A DNA stretch of 64,000 nt from Chondrosia reniformis (GCA_947172415.1 OX359197.1:5271673-5335672); one strand, 5' to 3'; counted from the first letter of the stretch, positions 33,845 to 48,400 are shown. The notes: generated by a model not told the origin, from the letters alone. Numbers and translations: made by a program.

Positions 33845-36800
33845 ATGTTTCTATATTATCAAGAGCTAATTGTTCTAATTATAACAATATACAGGTGTAA
33901 CGGTACGTTTAAGTATATCGTGTATAATATGTAAATATGATTTTAGTTAATCACGATTCTCTGCTGCTCTGTCCAGCAGGCGATGTTGTTGTTCGACTGA
34001 GTAATGGAACGTATGATCGCGAAGGACGTGCTGAAGTCTATTTCAACAATACCTGGACCCCAGTATGTCAGTCTGGCTGGAGTTTGAAGGCAGCTAATTT
34101 TATTTGTAACAGGGCAGGACTCGGCGATGCGGTGGAAGCGCCTAATGGGGCGCCGTATGGCCCTGGAACCTCCGAACAGATGCAAGTAGCCATTACTTGT
34201 CAATCTGAAATTGGAGAATGTACTATTGACACGGGACAAAGCTGTGAACACGGAGCTAGTGCAGTGTGTGCCGGGTTTTGTAAGTATAATGTGTGTAGAT
34301 TACATTTATGCCATTCTATATGGGATTACGAATGTATTTTATTTTATAACCTATTTTAAAAAGGTCACACAATGTAAAAGTGAAGTGTTTTGCTCACTGC
34401 ATCTAGTTGACAAGATTGACAGAAAATGTGTAACTATTTTCAGCCTTTTCTTAAATTGCATACTTATAGCCAATTTGTTGATTAAGTCTTCATTTTACTC
34501 TTAACCATACAATTCAGTGCTGTTAAAGACACATATAATCTCCATCATTTAACAAGGTTCTATTGAAGACATAGCATATGCACTGTTTTCACTGTATAGA
34601 GATTGCGTCAGAATCTAAAATTCATGATGCATTTTAGGGCAAGGTAGATGTAGTTAGAGTTTGTTGTAACAATGGTAAAAATGAAGTACACACACTGTGG
34701 GTTTCTGTATTATCGTATATGTTTTTATGAGGACTTTATATTTATGTGAAAATGCCAATATTAAAACTTGCACTTGCCCCCATGCAGCACATGTTAACTA
34801 ATTTCTTATAATATACTAGTCTGAATGTCACATTAACAGATTTTTAAAGCAACTGTTTTCATTAATGAACCACATTGTGACATTTGACATGCAGTATACA
34901 CTATATTCTCATATTTCACTATATTCTCTACATATATATGTATACTCTATATGGTGTTGCATAATAGTGACGATATTTAATGAAACATATCATTATCTTT
35001 ATTTTTCCATATATGTACATGGCCTTGCTCCATTTCTATATAGCCTCTGCTGTTGGATTCACTCTACTTACAAATACCGACCATCCTGGACCCTTGCACA
35101 GTGGTATACCTCAAGTAGCACTTAGCCAAGGAATTGCCTTCTTCTGCAGCAATGGTGTCAACAGCATTTCCGCAGCTCTCATTTGTAGGTCTGCTGGTTT
35201 TACAGAAGTGAGGAACAAGCATTCCATAAATATCACTTCCTCAAACACATCCAATATTGACTTGTGGGTTAGTAACTTGGATTGCAACGGAAATGAGCAG
35301 AACCTCAAAGGTTGCATCCTTGAGCATGCCTCTGCTTGTCCCAATGATGGTGGGCTACTTCAGATTGAGTGCTCAGGGGTGGAGCCTAGTGTTCCTTCAC
35401 TGAGTGAGTAAATAGGTAGTATAGGTGCTTCCCCTTACAAATACAATCATTTTAGGAATACTGTGTGTTTACATATTTAAAAGCATTGATTGTTCCCAAT
35501 TAACTTAGAGCTGTAATTTTCATTCAATTTTCTGTAAGACAAATGTTGTCCATATATAGGGATGCATATGTCTCTCTATAATAACCAAGTAGATGTATGA
35601 TATATATAAGGTATATGTATTATGTAGCAATGTTTAGTTGAAATGTTACAGTTAACAGTGTGTGAATATAATAGGTTTATGATTGTGTATAAAGATGTGT
35701 TTCCTTATCCACGCATATGTGTGTGTGTGTCTTAGGAAAACATTAGAGAGTTTCCTTTTGTTAATGTGATTTGTATTATATTTCACGAGTTCCTTTAGAT
35801 ACCCGATAAGTGCAGTCATATTGCTAGTGTATATATAACCTTTATGTAACGTCGCGAGTAGTCATATTGCTAGTGTATATATAACCTTTATGTAACGTCG
35901 CGAGTAGTCAGGCACTGATTAGGCTGAGGGGTTATAGTTGCGAAGCTAAGGGGCGATTGATTTACTCTAAGTCAGTTGACTTATTAAAACCTCAATCAAC
36001 TTGTTGGAATCAAAGTTACAAAACTAATGGGTATTTATAGAAACTGGGTAGGAAATGATTACAACTTGTGGGTTGATGTGAAATAAGATGTGGGTTTACA
36101 TGATATAAATGTGGTTACATTGAAGGAAACCCAACAGATGAATAAAGTGGAACTCAAAACTGTGGAATGCTAATTAAATATATGACAGAACTGATTATGT
36201 ACTGATCTGCCGCTTCGCCTTCCCATCCAACCTCAGAGTGAAACGCTACATTTAATTATCACTTCCACTGGTTCTGCTTCCTCATCATTAATCTCCAAAC
36301 GTATAGTTGGTACCTTGTTTAATTCTAGAAATATTCCGGACCCCAAGCACTGTTTTATATAGGTTATATAAGGTGATATACCCCTTTGGTATATATTTTG
36401 ATATCTGTTAATCTATATATAGAATATCTTCAATACACTATATAATGTAGTTCATACATCTTGTACACATACCAGCATGTAAACGTACCTTTCCACATGT
36501 ACATGTACGTATGTGTCTCAGAGGACGCACTGGACATGTACCAGAAGCCCCTTTACCTCATTTGCCCATGCCAATGATTGAAATCAAGTGTCTGCATTAA
36601 AAAGCTTCACTGCACAATTTCTATGGCTTTGTTCATTTTGTGGTCATTTAAATAGATTTGGAGTTTGAAGATGTTCGTTTAAATGGTTCAGTGCCTAGGG
36701 AGGGTAGAGTGGAAGTGAAACGTAATGACCAGTGGTACCCAGTTTGTGATCACTTGTGGAGCGAAGTGAACAGCCAAATCTTCTGCAAGGGTATTGATCA

Positions 36801-38432
36801 GGGAACCCCCCTTGTTACATACCTTGGTTCAGTATATGGTAACCATGGAGACAGGTTGTCTCCACCTCTTCTTTGTCACAATAACATTTCAAGTTGTTTT
36901 GAACTGATACCTCCAACTAAGGAAGACTGCAGTACAGATCATGAAGTTGGACTTGTATGTAGTGGTCCTAACATTGGTGAGCTATATGCTGAAATACTTA
37001 TTATGATCATTGTGATAAAGATCTCTTTTTATTTATCATTATATATGTACCTTATATTTTTCACCGCATGTACAGTATATCCTTATTATATTTAGTCATC
37101 TAACTTGTCAACTAGTTAAGTATATGGTGGTTTAATTGTTGAGCTTGTTGTAGCGTTATGAAACAAGAGTTTAGTATATGTTATGTATTTTTGTCAATTG
37201 TATTCCCCATTATACAGAGTTGAGTCATGGTTTTGTCAGACTTGTGGGTGGTAACAGTCTGTACAGTGGAAGGTTAGAGATGTATTACAATGAACGATAT
37301 GTAACACTCAAGCAGTCATCCTGGAGTGTCACAGCTCAGAGCAATGCCAGAGTGGCGTGTCGTGCACTGGGGTTTAATAGAGTGCTCAATGTCAGCTACC
37401 CAGTACCTCATCAAAGTGGAAGAGATTGCGTGAAGGGTGCATTTACCTGTTCAGGAACTGAGAACAACATCACCAGTTGTGACAATGTGTTTGCCCAGAA
37501 TAGGCAATGTGAAGGGGATGATGTCGGTATAGTCTGTAGTGACCCCATGCCATCCTTAATGAGAACTACACCACCAACAAATACAACAACAAAATCCTCT
37601 GAGGATCCATCACGTAAGTACATGTACGTACATCTGTGACAAACATACCGTAAAACACAAAACCTTTTGTACGTGGTAGATATTTGCAGACACCATTACA
37701 TTGTTGAAAAATAGATTATGAAATTAAATGCATCCATGTGTGTGAAAGTTTTACAGTAATAATTTTGAGTTAAGTGCACTGCGTGAAATATTTTCCTGTG
37801 AATATTTCATCTGTATATGCTGTGTCTTCTGCAAAATTTATATGCAAAACATTTTGAGTTAACAGTATGTTCCTATATCTGTATAATATTACATTTGTAA
37901 GTAATGTATGTATATGTACGTACATCATAAAAATGGAGGTTTCTTATTTTAGGAATTTATGTAACATACGTATACAAAATTAATTGGGATATGAGAATGT
38001 GTGCATTTTAAAGAGGTTCTTTTGCTCCCTAATCCCTGCCCAGTAAATATATATACATGTAGTAGAAAGGTTCACTTCTAATATACAAAAGATAGTTTTA
38101 TTGAGAATCAACAGTGGATAGGATGTTTTGACCTGTAGAAATCATTAGCAATAATGAAACATATAATTGCTGATTCAGTAAGTGGTGCCAATGTTCAATA
38201 AAAAAAATCTTTTTTAATATAATAAACACAACCAAAATATACTCCTAATTATTATGTATGTCTCTTCTATTGTATAGTGTCAACCCCAGTCATTGCAGTG
38301 CTGACAATTCTAGGAGTTGTCTTTGTTGTTGCGGTTGTGGTTGGTATTATCATTGTCTGCTATGTAGCCTTCTCCTGGATGGGACAGCCACACAGAGGAT
38401 CGCATGGAGTAACATTCTCTAGTGAAAAATAA
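33845..38432 (+). CDS. Single-pass membrane receptor with four SRCR domains (6 exons, about 529 aa)
   Basis: Exons: 33845-33902, 33980-34279, 35044-35403, 36656-36976, 37218-37613, 38278-38432; every intron is phase 1 and the total is in frame. Exon 1 gives a hydrophobic leader (MFLYYQELIVLIITIY), a candidate signal peptide. Exons 2-5 each encode one scavenger-receptor cysteine-rich domain (for example GRAEVYFNNTWTPVC, GRVEVKRNDQWYPVC, GRLEMYYNE). The second is divergent. Exon 5 ends in a Thr-rich stalk. Exon 6 encodes one membrane helix (VIAVLTILGVVFVV) and a cytoplasmic tail of about 25 residues without a tyrosine signalling motif. SRCR receptors bind microbes or self ligands; sponges have expanded families. 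The leader exon is the least certain part. Confidence 0.85.
35815..35904. repeat. Perfect 45-bp tandem duplication
   Basis: Two copies of the unit starting AGTCATATTGCTAGTG, in intron 3 of the SRCR gene. It overlaps the left end of the LTR-like block at 35891. Confidence 0.9.
35891..36250. mobile_element. Candidate solo LTR
   Basis: A 360-bp block begins TGTAACG and ends GCTACA, flanked on both sides by TTTA. The TG...CA termini and 4-bp duplication fit a solo LTR, but no second copy or internal region is in the window. Confidence 0.3.
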
Positions 38433-39147
38433 CACTTGTCAATGTTTTTAGCATCTGAAGTTACTTCTTTAATCATTACACTTCTCCACTATGTGTATTC
38501 TTCGAGTGTCCATCTATAAATTATGTCACGAAATTGAATGTATATTTGCATACTAATGTATGTTATTATAAATGACAATGGAAATTGTATGAATTTATTT
38601 TATATCATTTGACAGTGCTTTTATTTAGTTTGTGTATTTTATATATATTTGTCATGATATGCATGCATGTATACAGTATGTTTATGCCTAAATAGATACT
38701 TGACTTTAAAATTAATTATATATATAATGTAGAACTTACCCAGAGCGCCTGGGCAAGAGTTGGGGAAATACCCTCACATGCATACACCAAGAGTTGGGAA
38801 GCAATGAATACAGAATAATATACGCATATGGCATGTATTATACTTTTGAAGTTGAGCCGTACTCAAATATATAGCCGCTAGTGGGCGTGTTCTTTAAAAT
38901 GAACGATTTCATGTTGAAGAAGTGATAAACTGTATCTCCGAATTGTTCGACCCTTTAATTTACGAAGCTTCATAAAGGGTAATTCTGAATACTTTCTTTG
39001 TTATATCAAATTGAATTACTATATAGGCCTATATGATAGAAGCTAGCACATTTTATCCTACTGCATATACATGTTTCACAGTACTCTCAGTCATTGTTAT
39101 GGCATATTACATATTTGTATCCTTAAACAATTGTTTTATGTAGGAAG
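38433..39147. other. Intergenic spacer before the CARD-helicase gene
   Basis: Contains no exon-like frame. GTTTTATGTAG at 39133-39143 could be a 3' splice site, which would mean an unseen non-coding first exon of the next gene lies upstream. Confidence 0.4.
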
Positions 39148-39445
39148 ATGGGAGACTCGAAAGTTCAGTCTATATTACGCCAATGTCACAAAGTTCTAGT
39201 CGATAAGCTTAGAACCGAACACATCATTGACGACATGTTTCAGCAAGGGTTGATTTCTCAGGATTTATTGGTCCATTTGCCCGACGAAAAGTCTTCAAAA
39301 AAGACTAACAGGAAATTGTTGGAACATTTGCGGGATCACCTGGAATTTAAAGAATTGCCAGTTTTGTAGAATCCTTAAAAGAAGTGAAAAGGATTGTCAT
39401 ATACATAAAGTTTGTTTCAAGGAGTTACAAGATGCTATAGGCAAG
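39148..39445 (+). other. CARD exon with internal frameshift
   Basis: ATG GGA GAC opens a frame with the CARD pattern (ILRQCHKVLVDKL, DMFQQGLISQDLL, LLEHLRDHLEFKELP), then stops at TAG 39367. The +1 frame continues FCRILKRSEKDCHIH and KELQDAIGK to a phase-0 donor (AAG|GTATGT), which matches the next exon's phase-0 start ETPSSQQ. The whole exon therefore reads as coding if one small indel between about 39330 and 39366 is allowed. It is either a real lesion that uncouples the CARD, or a sequence error. Confidence 0.7.
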
Positions 39446-42400
39446 GTATGTATGTATATAAAAGTGTTTTGCGGGATGCAAGTGTACTACTTATACAATA
39501 TGTTATTAGAATATGTGATTGATGTGATTTTTGCAGTTTTGAGCTTTAAAGTTTACAGTTGTATAGTGAGCTTATCAAGCAAGAACACAAGTGCTTATAG
39601 ATTGTATGCTATAATTTAGATTGTGTAATAAGGTTATACTTGAATAGTAGAGGGTTGAGAGATGTTCTGAGGGGGGATCACCACCAATCTACCTTCACAA
39701 TAAAATGGCCAAAATTACTGTACATATGAAATGATGTTTGATTGAATTTCTTTATACACACTCCTTATTCTTCACAGGAAACTCCTTCTAGTCAGCAGCC
39801 TCTTGCTCCACCTAGTCCTTCTGTATCTGAGGGAGAATCTGTTCCTGATGTAGCTGATTACTTGCCTCATATAAATGAGGCTGAATCAGAGTTTGCCAAT
39901 CTGGCTGAAAAACTGATTAACTATATTCGAAAGATGCCTCGTCAGAAACAAAACCGTTTGATAGAATGTATCGAGTTAAAATTGGCTAGGAGGCGTGTAT
40001 CTTTTCCTACTGAAGTAGAAGCTTTTATTCGAAAGCTCAAAGACCATTGGGATTTTATAAACACTGACTTGTTAAGGTTTACTATGAAAAATTTTTGCAG
40101 AAAACTGCTAAAGGAGCTTGATCAGTATGAATCTAATTTGAGTGATCACATAGTAGAATTTGTTAAGATTTGCAAAACAGACCATATAAGTCCAAGAATG
40201 ACAGATCAAGCCACAGTTGCATTTCAGACTGATGACATGGCTGGTATGTTGGGGAAGATATTGAAACTTAAACATTTTCTCAAAAAGCGGTTGAATATAG
40301 AAGAAGCTGTCTTTGAAGGTATTAATTTTTCCAGTGTATTTATCTACTTCTCCTTCCCAAAAGAATACATTCAGAGCTTCAGTGTTCAGTTATTGTCAAA
40401 TGCTGCAACATTGAAGACATTTGGGATACTATCAGTCACTCTGATTGGTGTATTTCATGTTAACTTGGCAAATGGGAGTATTCAGTGGCTGAAGGAGAAT
40501 GTAAGTATGTCATCCCCACAATTAAAACTAGGTATTTATATTGAAAGTGCCACCTTTTCATTGTTGGATGAAGATTTAGTTTGCTGTTATTAGTTTGTAT
40601 GTTGATACATATGTAGCCATTTAAGTATTCAAGAAGTTGCTCACCTCTGGGTGATCCCTTCTTTACAAAGTCACTGGCTCCTTTGCAACTTGACCAGACT
40701 GATACAAGTACCAAAAAGTGGATGCAGATAATTGAAACATGTTCAGATCCATTAATTGCAATCACCTCACTTTATGAAACAACATTTCTTAGTATTGCTA
40801 AATCTTCCAGAGCACGTGGTAGGTTATAAAATGTACTAAGTATATGCTGTACTTTACTTAAAACTTTTTTACCTAAAATATATAGTATGTATCAGTAGCC
40901 AGTATAGACATATGTTGCGACATATGTTTAAATAGATGTTAAAGTGTATTATTTACTGTTTTAATTGTTTTCCATAAATACAGTAATTTTGGCATTATCA
41001 CTTTTTCAAATTTAATATACTTATACCAGCAAAATGCACAAAATCCAAAAACCACAAAAAATGTACCTGCAAATAATTGTCACTTTAAGGTATATGTATA
41101 TGTAGAATATGCATAAATTATTGTATTATCTTCGTTAATGTGAATAGGAGGTGGAGAGAGTGAAGCCACAGTCATGGCTGATCCCTTTGATAGCGTTGCT
41201 ATTAAGCAACAGTGGCAAAATTGCAGCCTCCTAGGGGATATCATAAGGAGCCTCCCTGCTGACAAAATGGAGGAATCTCTTCTCTATCTCCGCAGATATG
41301 AGCAATGTTTAGAGGTCTTCTTTAGCAGAGTTGATTGTCCTCTGAGGTCGGCCTCTCCTGCTTATCTACCACAAGTGGCACAGGAGTCAAAGCTTCCCAC
41401 AAGTAATCTGTCAATAACATGGAACAGCGGAGTGTCATTGTCACAGCTGCTAGAGAAACAGGTCCTCATATGCACACTCTTTAGTATACAGCCTGCAAGG
41501 ATTCAGTTTCTTCAAGCCTTTAATTTACAAAACACAACTATTCTTTGGAGAATACCAAATGAATATATTTCTAAAGTTTTACAGAATTGCTCTCTTAACT
41601 TTTGGATGCTGCTGGATGATGGAATTTCAGAAGTACAAGTTAATAATATTTTTAAGCTGTCACTAAAAGGTGAAGAAACAGTATGCCTGATTCGTGATGC
41701 ATTACTCTCCAACAAGGACCTACTTACTTGTACAAAAGTAAGCCATCAAATGTGCATAGCTAACATGTATACAGTTACTACATGTTTATACGTATGTATG
41801 TATATATTTTATGTATACTTTTTATTGTATGTAGTCTTTCAGCAGTGCATTTATTTCAACTATTAACTTCCCATTGAAGTTTAAATCAGTAAGTATGAAA
41901 TCAACAATTATTATCAGTCTGTTACACTTTCTGCCTACATATGTATACCCTACTGAAATTCCAATCAGTCCCTTTGGTCTAAATTTACACACACTATTAT
42001 ACGTGTATAGTCTCGCATAGCCATCCCGTTTTCCACCATTATACTGTCAGAAAATGGTCTGGGGACTAAGTACTGAAAAGCTGTTTGAAATGTCAGGCTT
42101 CCAGTCGACAGCCAAGAACTACCAAATATGGTAGCCATATTGCTAAGTACGCAGCACTGCTTCATGATGACATCACTAAGTGGAAGCTACGTAATTTGTA
42201 AACCATTTTATCACATTAAAATGGCAGAAAACGGCTATGTGAGACTAATAACGGCTATGCGAGTCTCAGACTAATATGTATACATATATCACTATAAATT
42301 GTTGCCTGTAATTTTGTACCTGATATAATGTCACCAGTAAATTACAATGATGATTCTTGGCAATATCAAAGGTATTTTTTTATAGAAAGTTATGATTTTA

Positions 42401-45400
42401 TCGCTTAAATAATCTCTCACTTTTCACTACCAATATACGGTATATTTATCATCTGTAAACAAATAATCTTCATGAGAATTTAACACCATGCACCATATAC
42501 TGTACAGTACACATGGGTGAGACTGCTATTTGTTTTATAATGTTTTATGGCAGAAATATAAGGCTAAGGGAGGACACCCTCTCATTATGCCAGTCCTGAC
42601 ACTCAGGAGAGGTCATGCATGCAGGTATATAGAAAGGATCACTGCTGACAGTGAGTATAAGTATAACCCAGCTAGTAAACTTTGCTCTGTCAGTGTTTAA
42701 TTTTGTTTCTAGCTACAGGAAGGTACCTTGGTGACATTGCAAAAGGTCCAGTTCTTGATCATGGAGTAAGGGACTTAATTATTTGGTTTTCTGTGTGTTG
42801 TGATTCATGTAGTTGCATAACTTTAAAAGGATATTTCTTCAATAAACTTTTACCAAGCATGATAAACTAAATATGTAAAACTGAGTAAATTTACAACAAA
42901 TTTGCACATGATTAAGTACAGTATTACAGTATACTCTACTTGCATTAATTATAGAAAAGAGATGTTGAATTAATACCTGCTCGTCGCAAGAGAGACTTTT
43001 TGGATCTCCGATCTCCTGAATCAGGTTTTGTTGAGCCTTTTGGCCCACCCTCTTCAACAGTATACAGAAGGTCTAAACATGATAAAGTGAAAGAGGCGGT
43101 CCCAGACTCTATTAAAGCAATTCCTATTGGTCCAGATTTGGACTACAAGTCTCCAAATGCTGAAGAGGCGGTCCCATACTCTATTAAAGCAATTCCTATT
43201 GGTCCAGATTTGGACTATGAATTTCCAAATGCTGAAGAGGCGGTCCCAGACTCTATTAAAGCAATTCCTATTGGTCCAGATTTGGACTATGAATTTCCAA
43301 ATGCTGAAGAGGCGGTCCCATACTCTATTAAAGCAATTCCTATTGGTCCAGATTTGGACTATGAATTTCCAAATGCTGAAGAGGCGGTCCCAGACTCTAT
43401 TAAAGCAATTCCTATTGGTCCAGATTTGGACTATGAATTTCCAAATGCTAAAGAAGATACCTCCTTTATGATCGGTTTGTGAGACTCAATCCAATCAGAT
43501 TTAAAACCACTTTGAAGTTTAAAGGTATTTGTATATTTAATATGTAGACACAAAAAACTTCTTCGTTACATGTCAAGAATGCTATGAAAGGTCATCTTTG
43601 TCCAGTTTGTGGAATCGTCCTTCTGTTTGTACCAGGAGAAATCACAGAAAGGAAATTGTAAGTTAATTTGATTTAAGTGTTTACTTTTACTATTATTGTA
43701 TCTCTAATTATTTTTGTAGATATTAAAATTTAAAAGGACTGGTTTTTGCATATCCGTATGTCCAAAACCACCAATCGGATTAATCTATTCACTCTGTCCT
43801 TTTTTCCCACAATGCCAAGATGAAGATTCTTGTCATTATCCCCACACAGATTATGAGTGGAAATACTGGGCTGGTATGTACAGTACTACCTATCTTTATG
43901 TTAACAATTCAATTCTACGTCCTGTCACAAAACAAATTTCTGTTTTTGGTCATTCTGATGCATAGATATGGAATTAATGTATGATATCTAGAATTTTAAA
44001 CAGTATAATTAAACAACAATTTCCAATAATTCTGCTATAGATTCTCTAGTGGAGGAGTTTGAAGAGAAAAAGTTTTGCTATACTTGTTACTGGGATAATC
44101 TGTCTCAGTTGTGCCAGAAAAAATGTCTGCATGGAACACATCAGCTTACCACTATAGTGTATTTTGAGAAGGACTTGAAAAAGTGCTTCATTATTCGTAT
44201 TCCATTAACTTCAATGTCAGCATTGAAGCCAGTACATTCACCTGGATCTTGCTATGACATTAGAATCTGTGATTCACCTCATTCTGAAGTTGAGTCTAAA
44301 ATATGGGAAGTTTGGATTAAAAGTGGAATCCTTATTAAGCAACAAAATCCTGTAAGTATTATTGAATTTATCACTCTAGATATGCTATATAATTAACAGC
44401 TGACGGCACCCCTTATATGATTGCTACTATATATTCTACTTTTTTGAATTACCCTAGAGCCCTTAGAGACGAACTAATGTTTTAGATCATGTATATAATC
44501 TGTAATCTTTATTAATGAGATAAAAATATATACTTACATTATCTTGCTTGATTGTGTATATACGTACTTATAACTAAAGTAACTGTCAATAGCTCATACA
44601 AACAATAACCAGCAAATATGAATTAAGATTTGGGCTACTTCAAAGGAAGTTCACTTTGGTGACTTACACATCAACAATATATATGTACATAAGGAATACA
44701 AAGCTGTAATATGCTGTAGTCTCTATATTATTAAGTTTGTGCTGGAAATTTTGGTGACAAATTTATTTCGGCAGATTGGCAGTTTTGAGAGTAATCCACC
44801 AATATGTCAAACTGAACCATACATACATACATATAGAACAACTGTCTTATCAGTAAAATTCACCAAATACCATAATTTGAGTAATCTGCCAAGTATTCTT
44901 CCTGCCAAAAATTTCTGGCTATACAGTGTATGTACGTACGTTTAAGTACAGTAATTATGGTTTTGTTCAAATTTTATTACATAAGATTGATACAGTTGTG
45001 GTTCTAGGAATTTATTTTAATGTGTTAATGTTCTGGTCCACATTGAATGGCTCCCATATAGAATGAACTTCTGAGGTCTGCCATTGATGTTTTTGATGGA
45101 AAGACTAAATTGGGACTTTCCCCGGTAAGCTTTTGGTTCATGTGCCTAATTCTTGAATAATACATGTACGTATGTTGTACATACGTATAAGATCCTTTTT
45201 AACATATATATTGTATACAAAAACAATTTATCATCAGCAAAACCTTCAACCTGTATAATCTATTGTTTTAAGCATAACATTGGGGAATGAAATCATTATG
45301 GGAATATACGTACGTACGTATATTGTGATCAGAAAACTTGTAATAGAATAAGAATTTCTTCTAACTGCGTCGAACTTATCTTTGGAAAGGGTCATCTTTT

Positions 45401-48400
45401 GACTGGGGGTCGAAATGTTTGGCAGAAAGAAGAATCAAGAAAACTCCATCTCTAGACGCTCCCAAAGTCGAAAGATGACCCTTTCCAAAGATCAGAAAAC
45501 TTGTAATTTATATTATTTTCCTTTATCTTGTGTAAATGTATAGTGGCATTTACTTCAAAAATTATGTATACATTAATAAATGTGCTTTATGTGTGTTTTT
45601 ATAAGTTCATATTCAAACTCTATTGTTTCCTCTTCATAGTGAAAATAATACTGTATAGCGGGAAAATTTGGCGGGGAATATATTTGGCGAAATGCCCAAT
45701 TTTAGCATTTGGTGAAGAATTAAATTTGGCAAGCTTCAAACTACTCGCCAAATTGCCAAATTTTAGTCCTCGCAAAATTTTCCCACTATACGGTAGATTG
45801 CTTAGTTAATCATTAATTTTCTCAATTGGTTCCATGCACCCTTTGATAGAGAAGGTGTTTATAGTGACTAACAAAGCAATGTTTACGATGGTCTTACTCA
45901 CAGAAATGAATTTTCTGGTTCAACACAGAATCACCACTAATATACATATTATAATACCTGCATGCTGTACACCTTTGCTTTGGAGTAATATCATAACCCT
46001 AAATGAATTGAAATTTCCTCTGTATTCACACAGGTTGTTGAACCTAATATTGAATTGCAGTTTTTAAATTTGCAAAATTATAAGAAGAAATTTTTGCATC
46101 TGATTGGTCTAGAAGAAGAGGAACATAAACGCAGACTCGAAAAGTAAGATATTAATAGATTGTAATCAATAATTAGTATTTTAGAAGTTTCCTAATCAGC
46201 TTTAGTCCATATATACCATATGATTAATCTATAAATCTATAATACCATTTTCCTATGGATATGATTGACATGCATAAGAGATTTAGTAAACATAAAAATA
46301 GACTGTTTCCTATAGATTAAATACTTACAGTTTTATATTATAAAAATGCTATGCTAACTTGGACCTTTGTTATACGTAAATGCTTTCCCAGCAAAGGCTT
46401 CATGGTGTGTGTATGGTGTGTGTATGTTTTTAATCAGCTTATGATATGGTATAATATCCAAGAGTTATGAAGTAAATCTATACAGTACGTACAATATTCA
46501 GTGAAAGGTTCTTTTTTGAAAAGCATTGATATTAAGAGTTTGAAAGTAGACACAATTTTGATTTACGTATGTAGGTCTTTGTTTCTCTGTAAAAGATTAA
46601 GTATAAATTAGGGTTTTACTAAATAAGAAAAGGTGTCATGTTCTCATCAGTGAGTCCAAGAATCTTGAGTCTTGTCCTCTTAATGTAGTTGTTGTGCTTG
46701 ATATGATCACCTTAAAACAGTATAATTAGGTACTAGGCATGTACTCCATAAATATACCAAGTTGTAGCTTGTGATATCAAATGACAATTTCTTTATGCTT
46801 TAGACACGACGGACGTTATGAATGTTATTTTTTTGCCAACAATGAAGAAGATAGAAAATCAAAGATTTATAAAGACAACAGAGTGTATTGTTTAGGTTAC
46901 ATAAGGATGGATCAAACAGCTGGTGATTTTGTACGCCAGGCTGCATCATCCGTTTCCATTTACTCTGAAGTCCAATCAGTTAGCATTATTGGTAAAATAG
47001 TATGGGATATTTTAAATCATGGACCCAAAGGAGAAGCAGATGTAACTGTAAGATTTTTAAAGTTACCATATGGGATACCCAGGGAACAGTTGCTTAAGTT
47101 AAATGTTCACTTTCGATTGAAGGATTCCTATTTCAGACACCTTAATATGGCAGTCCAAATGCTTAAACCCGCTGCTCTTCAAAAGCTAGTACTAGAAAAG
47201 GATGATTTTCAGTCAGTTATTCCCACAGACTTAAAATATCAATTTCCCAAACATTTTAAACTAGATTCCTTTTCACAAAGACCAGCTTTTTGTAAGATCA
47301 TGTCTTCTTCTCCAAGATTACCCTTTCTTGTAACAGGTCCATTTGGCACTGGCAAGACACGGCTACTAGCTTCTACTGCTTATTATGTTTTGGAGAACAT
47401 GCAAGCTTCTCGGGTTTTGATTATTACTCACCATAAACAAACAGCCTCGGATTATGTAAATAAGTACTTTGCAAACAATCCAAATTGTAATACAGCCAAT
47501 ACAATACGTTTGGTAAGATATAAAAAAGCTCATTCAAACAAACCTGACTTTGAAAAGTCTGTGGAGGACATAAGGCTCGAACCAGATCAGTTAAAACCCT
47601 GTCACTTGATGATTACCACATTTGGTACTTTCCTAGCATTACTGGATGAAACATATAGCCCTCATGACCTAATGTTAATGTTACAGCCGGGCTATTTCTC
47701 CCACATCCTGATTGATGAAGGTGCACAAGCACGAGAACCTGAAACTGTTGCAGCTTTCTTATTGGCAGACACTAATACAAAAATTGTTATTGCCGGAGAC
47801 AATATGCAAGTTAGTCTTAAATCATTTGTTCAAGAAGTGTTACTTCCAAATTTTAGGCAGTAGTAATGTGTCATCTTCTCCTTATATGTTACACAGGTTG
47901 GCCCAGGAACTGTTGTGCTGGGTTCTGAACCAAGAAGAGAAGGGCTAGCTGATTCTCTATTAGTTCGACTCAGTAAACTTTATGATTTTCACAAGTGGGA
48001 TGCATACAAATCAGATTTGTTAACTAACTTTCGGTCTCATTATGGAATTATGCAGCTTCCTTCCAAAATCTTCTATGACAATACTCTTGTGGTAAGTCTT
48101 AATATAAATATACCCATTATTTATCTTATGCCATAAATGATACCATATTTTATGTCCTGAAATGTTTATTCATTTAGGCTAAATCTGTTGCTAAGCTTCA
48201 CCCATCCCTCAAGCAACCAGTGCATTTTATAGTAACTTCTATTCATGAATGTCCACTGTGTTCATGGCATTCGGAGGCTATCTACAAAGAAGAAACATGG
48301 AAGGAGGTACAAGTAATCTGGAATGAAGTGAATAAATGCCTTAAACAATGGCCTACTGAGGAGTGGGGAAAGAAGAATCCTGAATTATTATGCGTTGTGT

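Noticed and set aside
43127-43471. Second frame through the 24-residue repeat region
   Set aside because: The repeat is open in two frames by its periodicity; only the first continues the upstream exon and reaches a phase-compatible donor.
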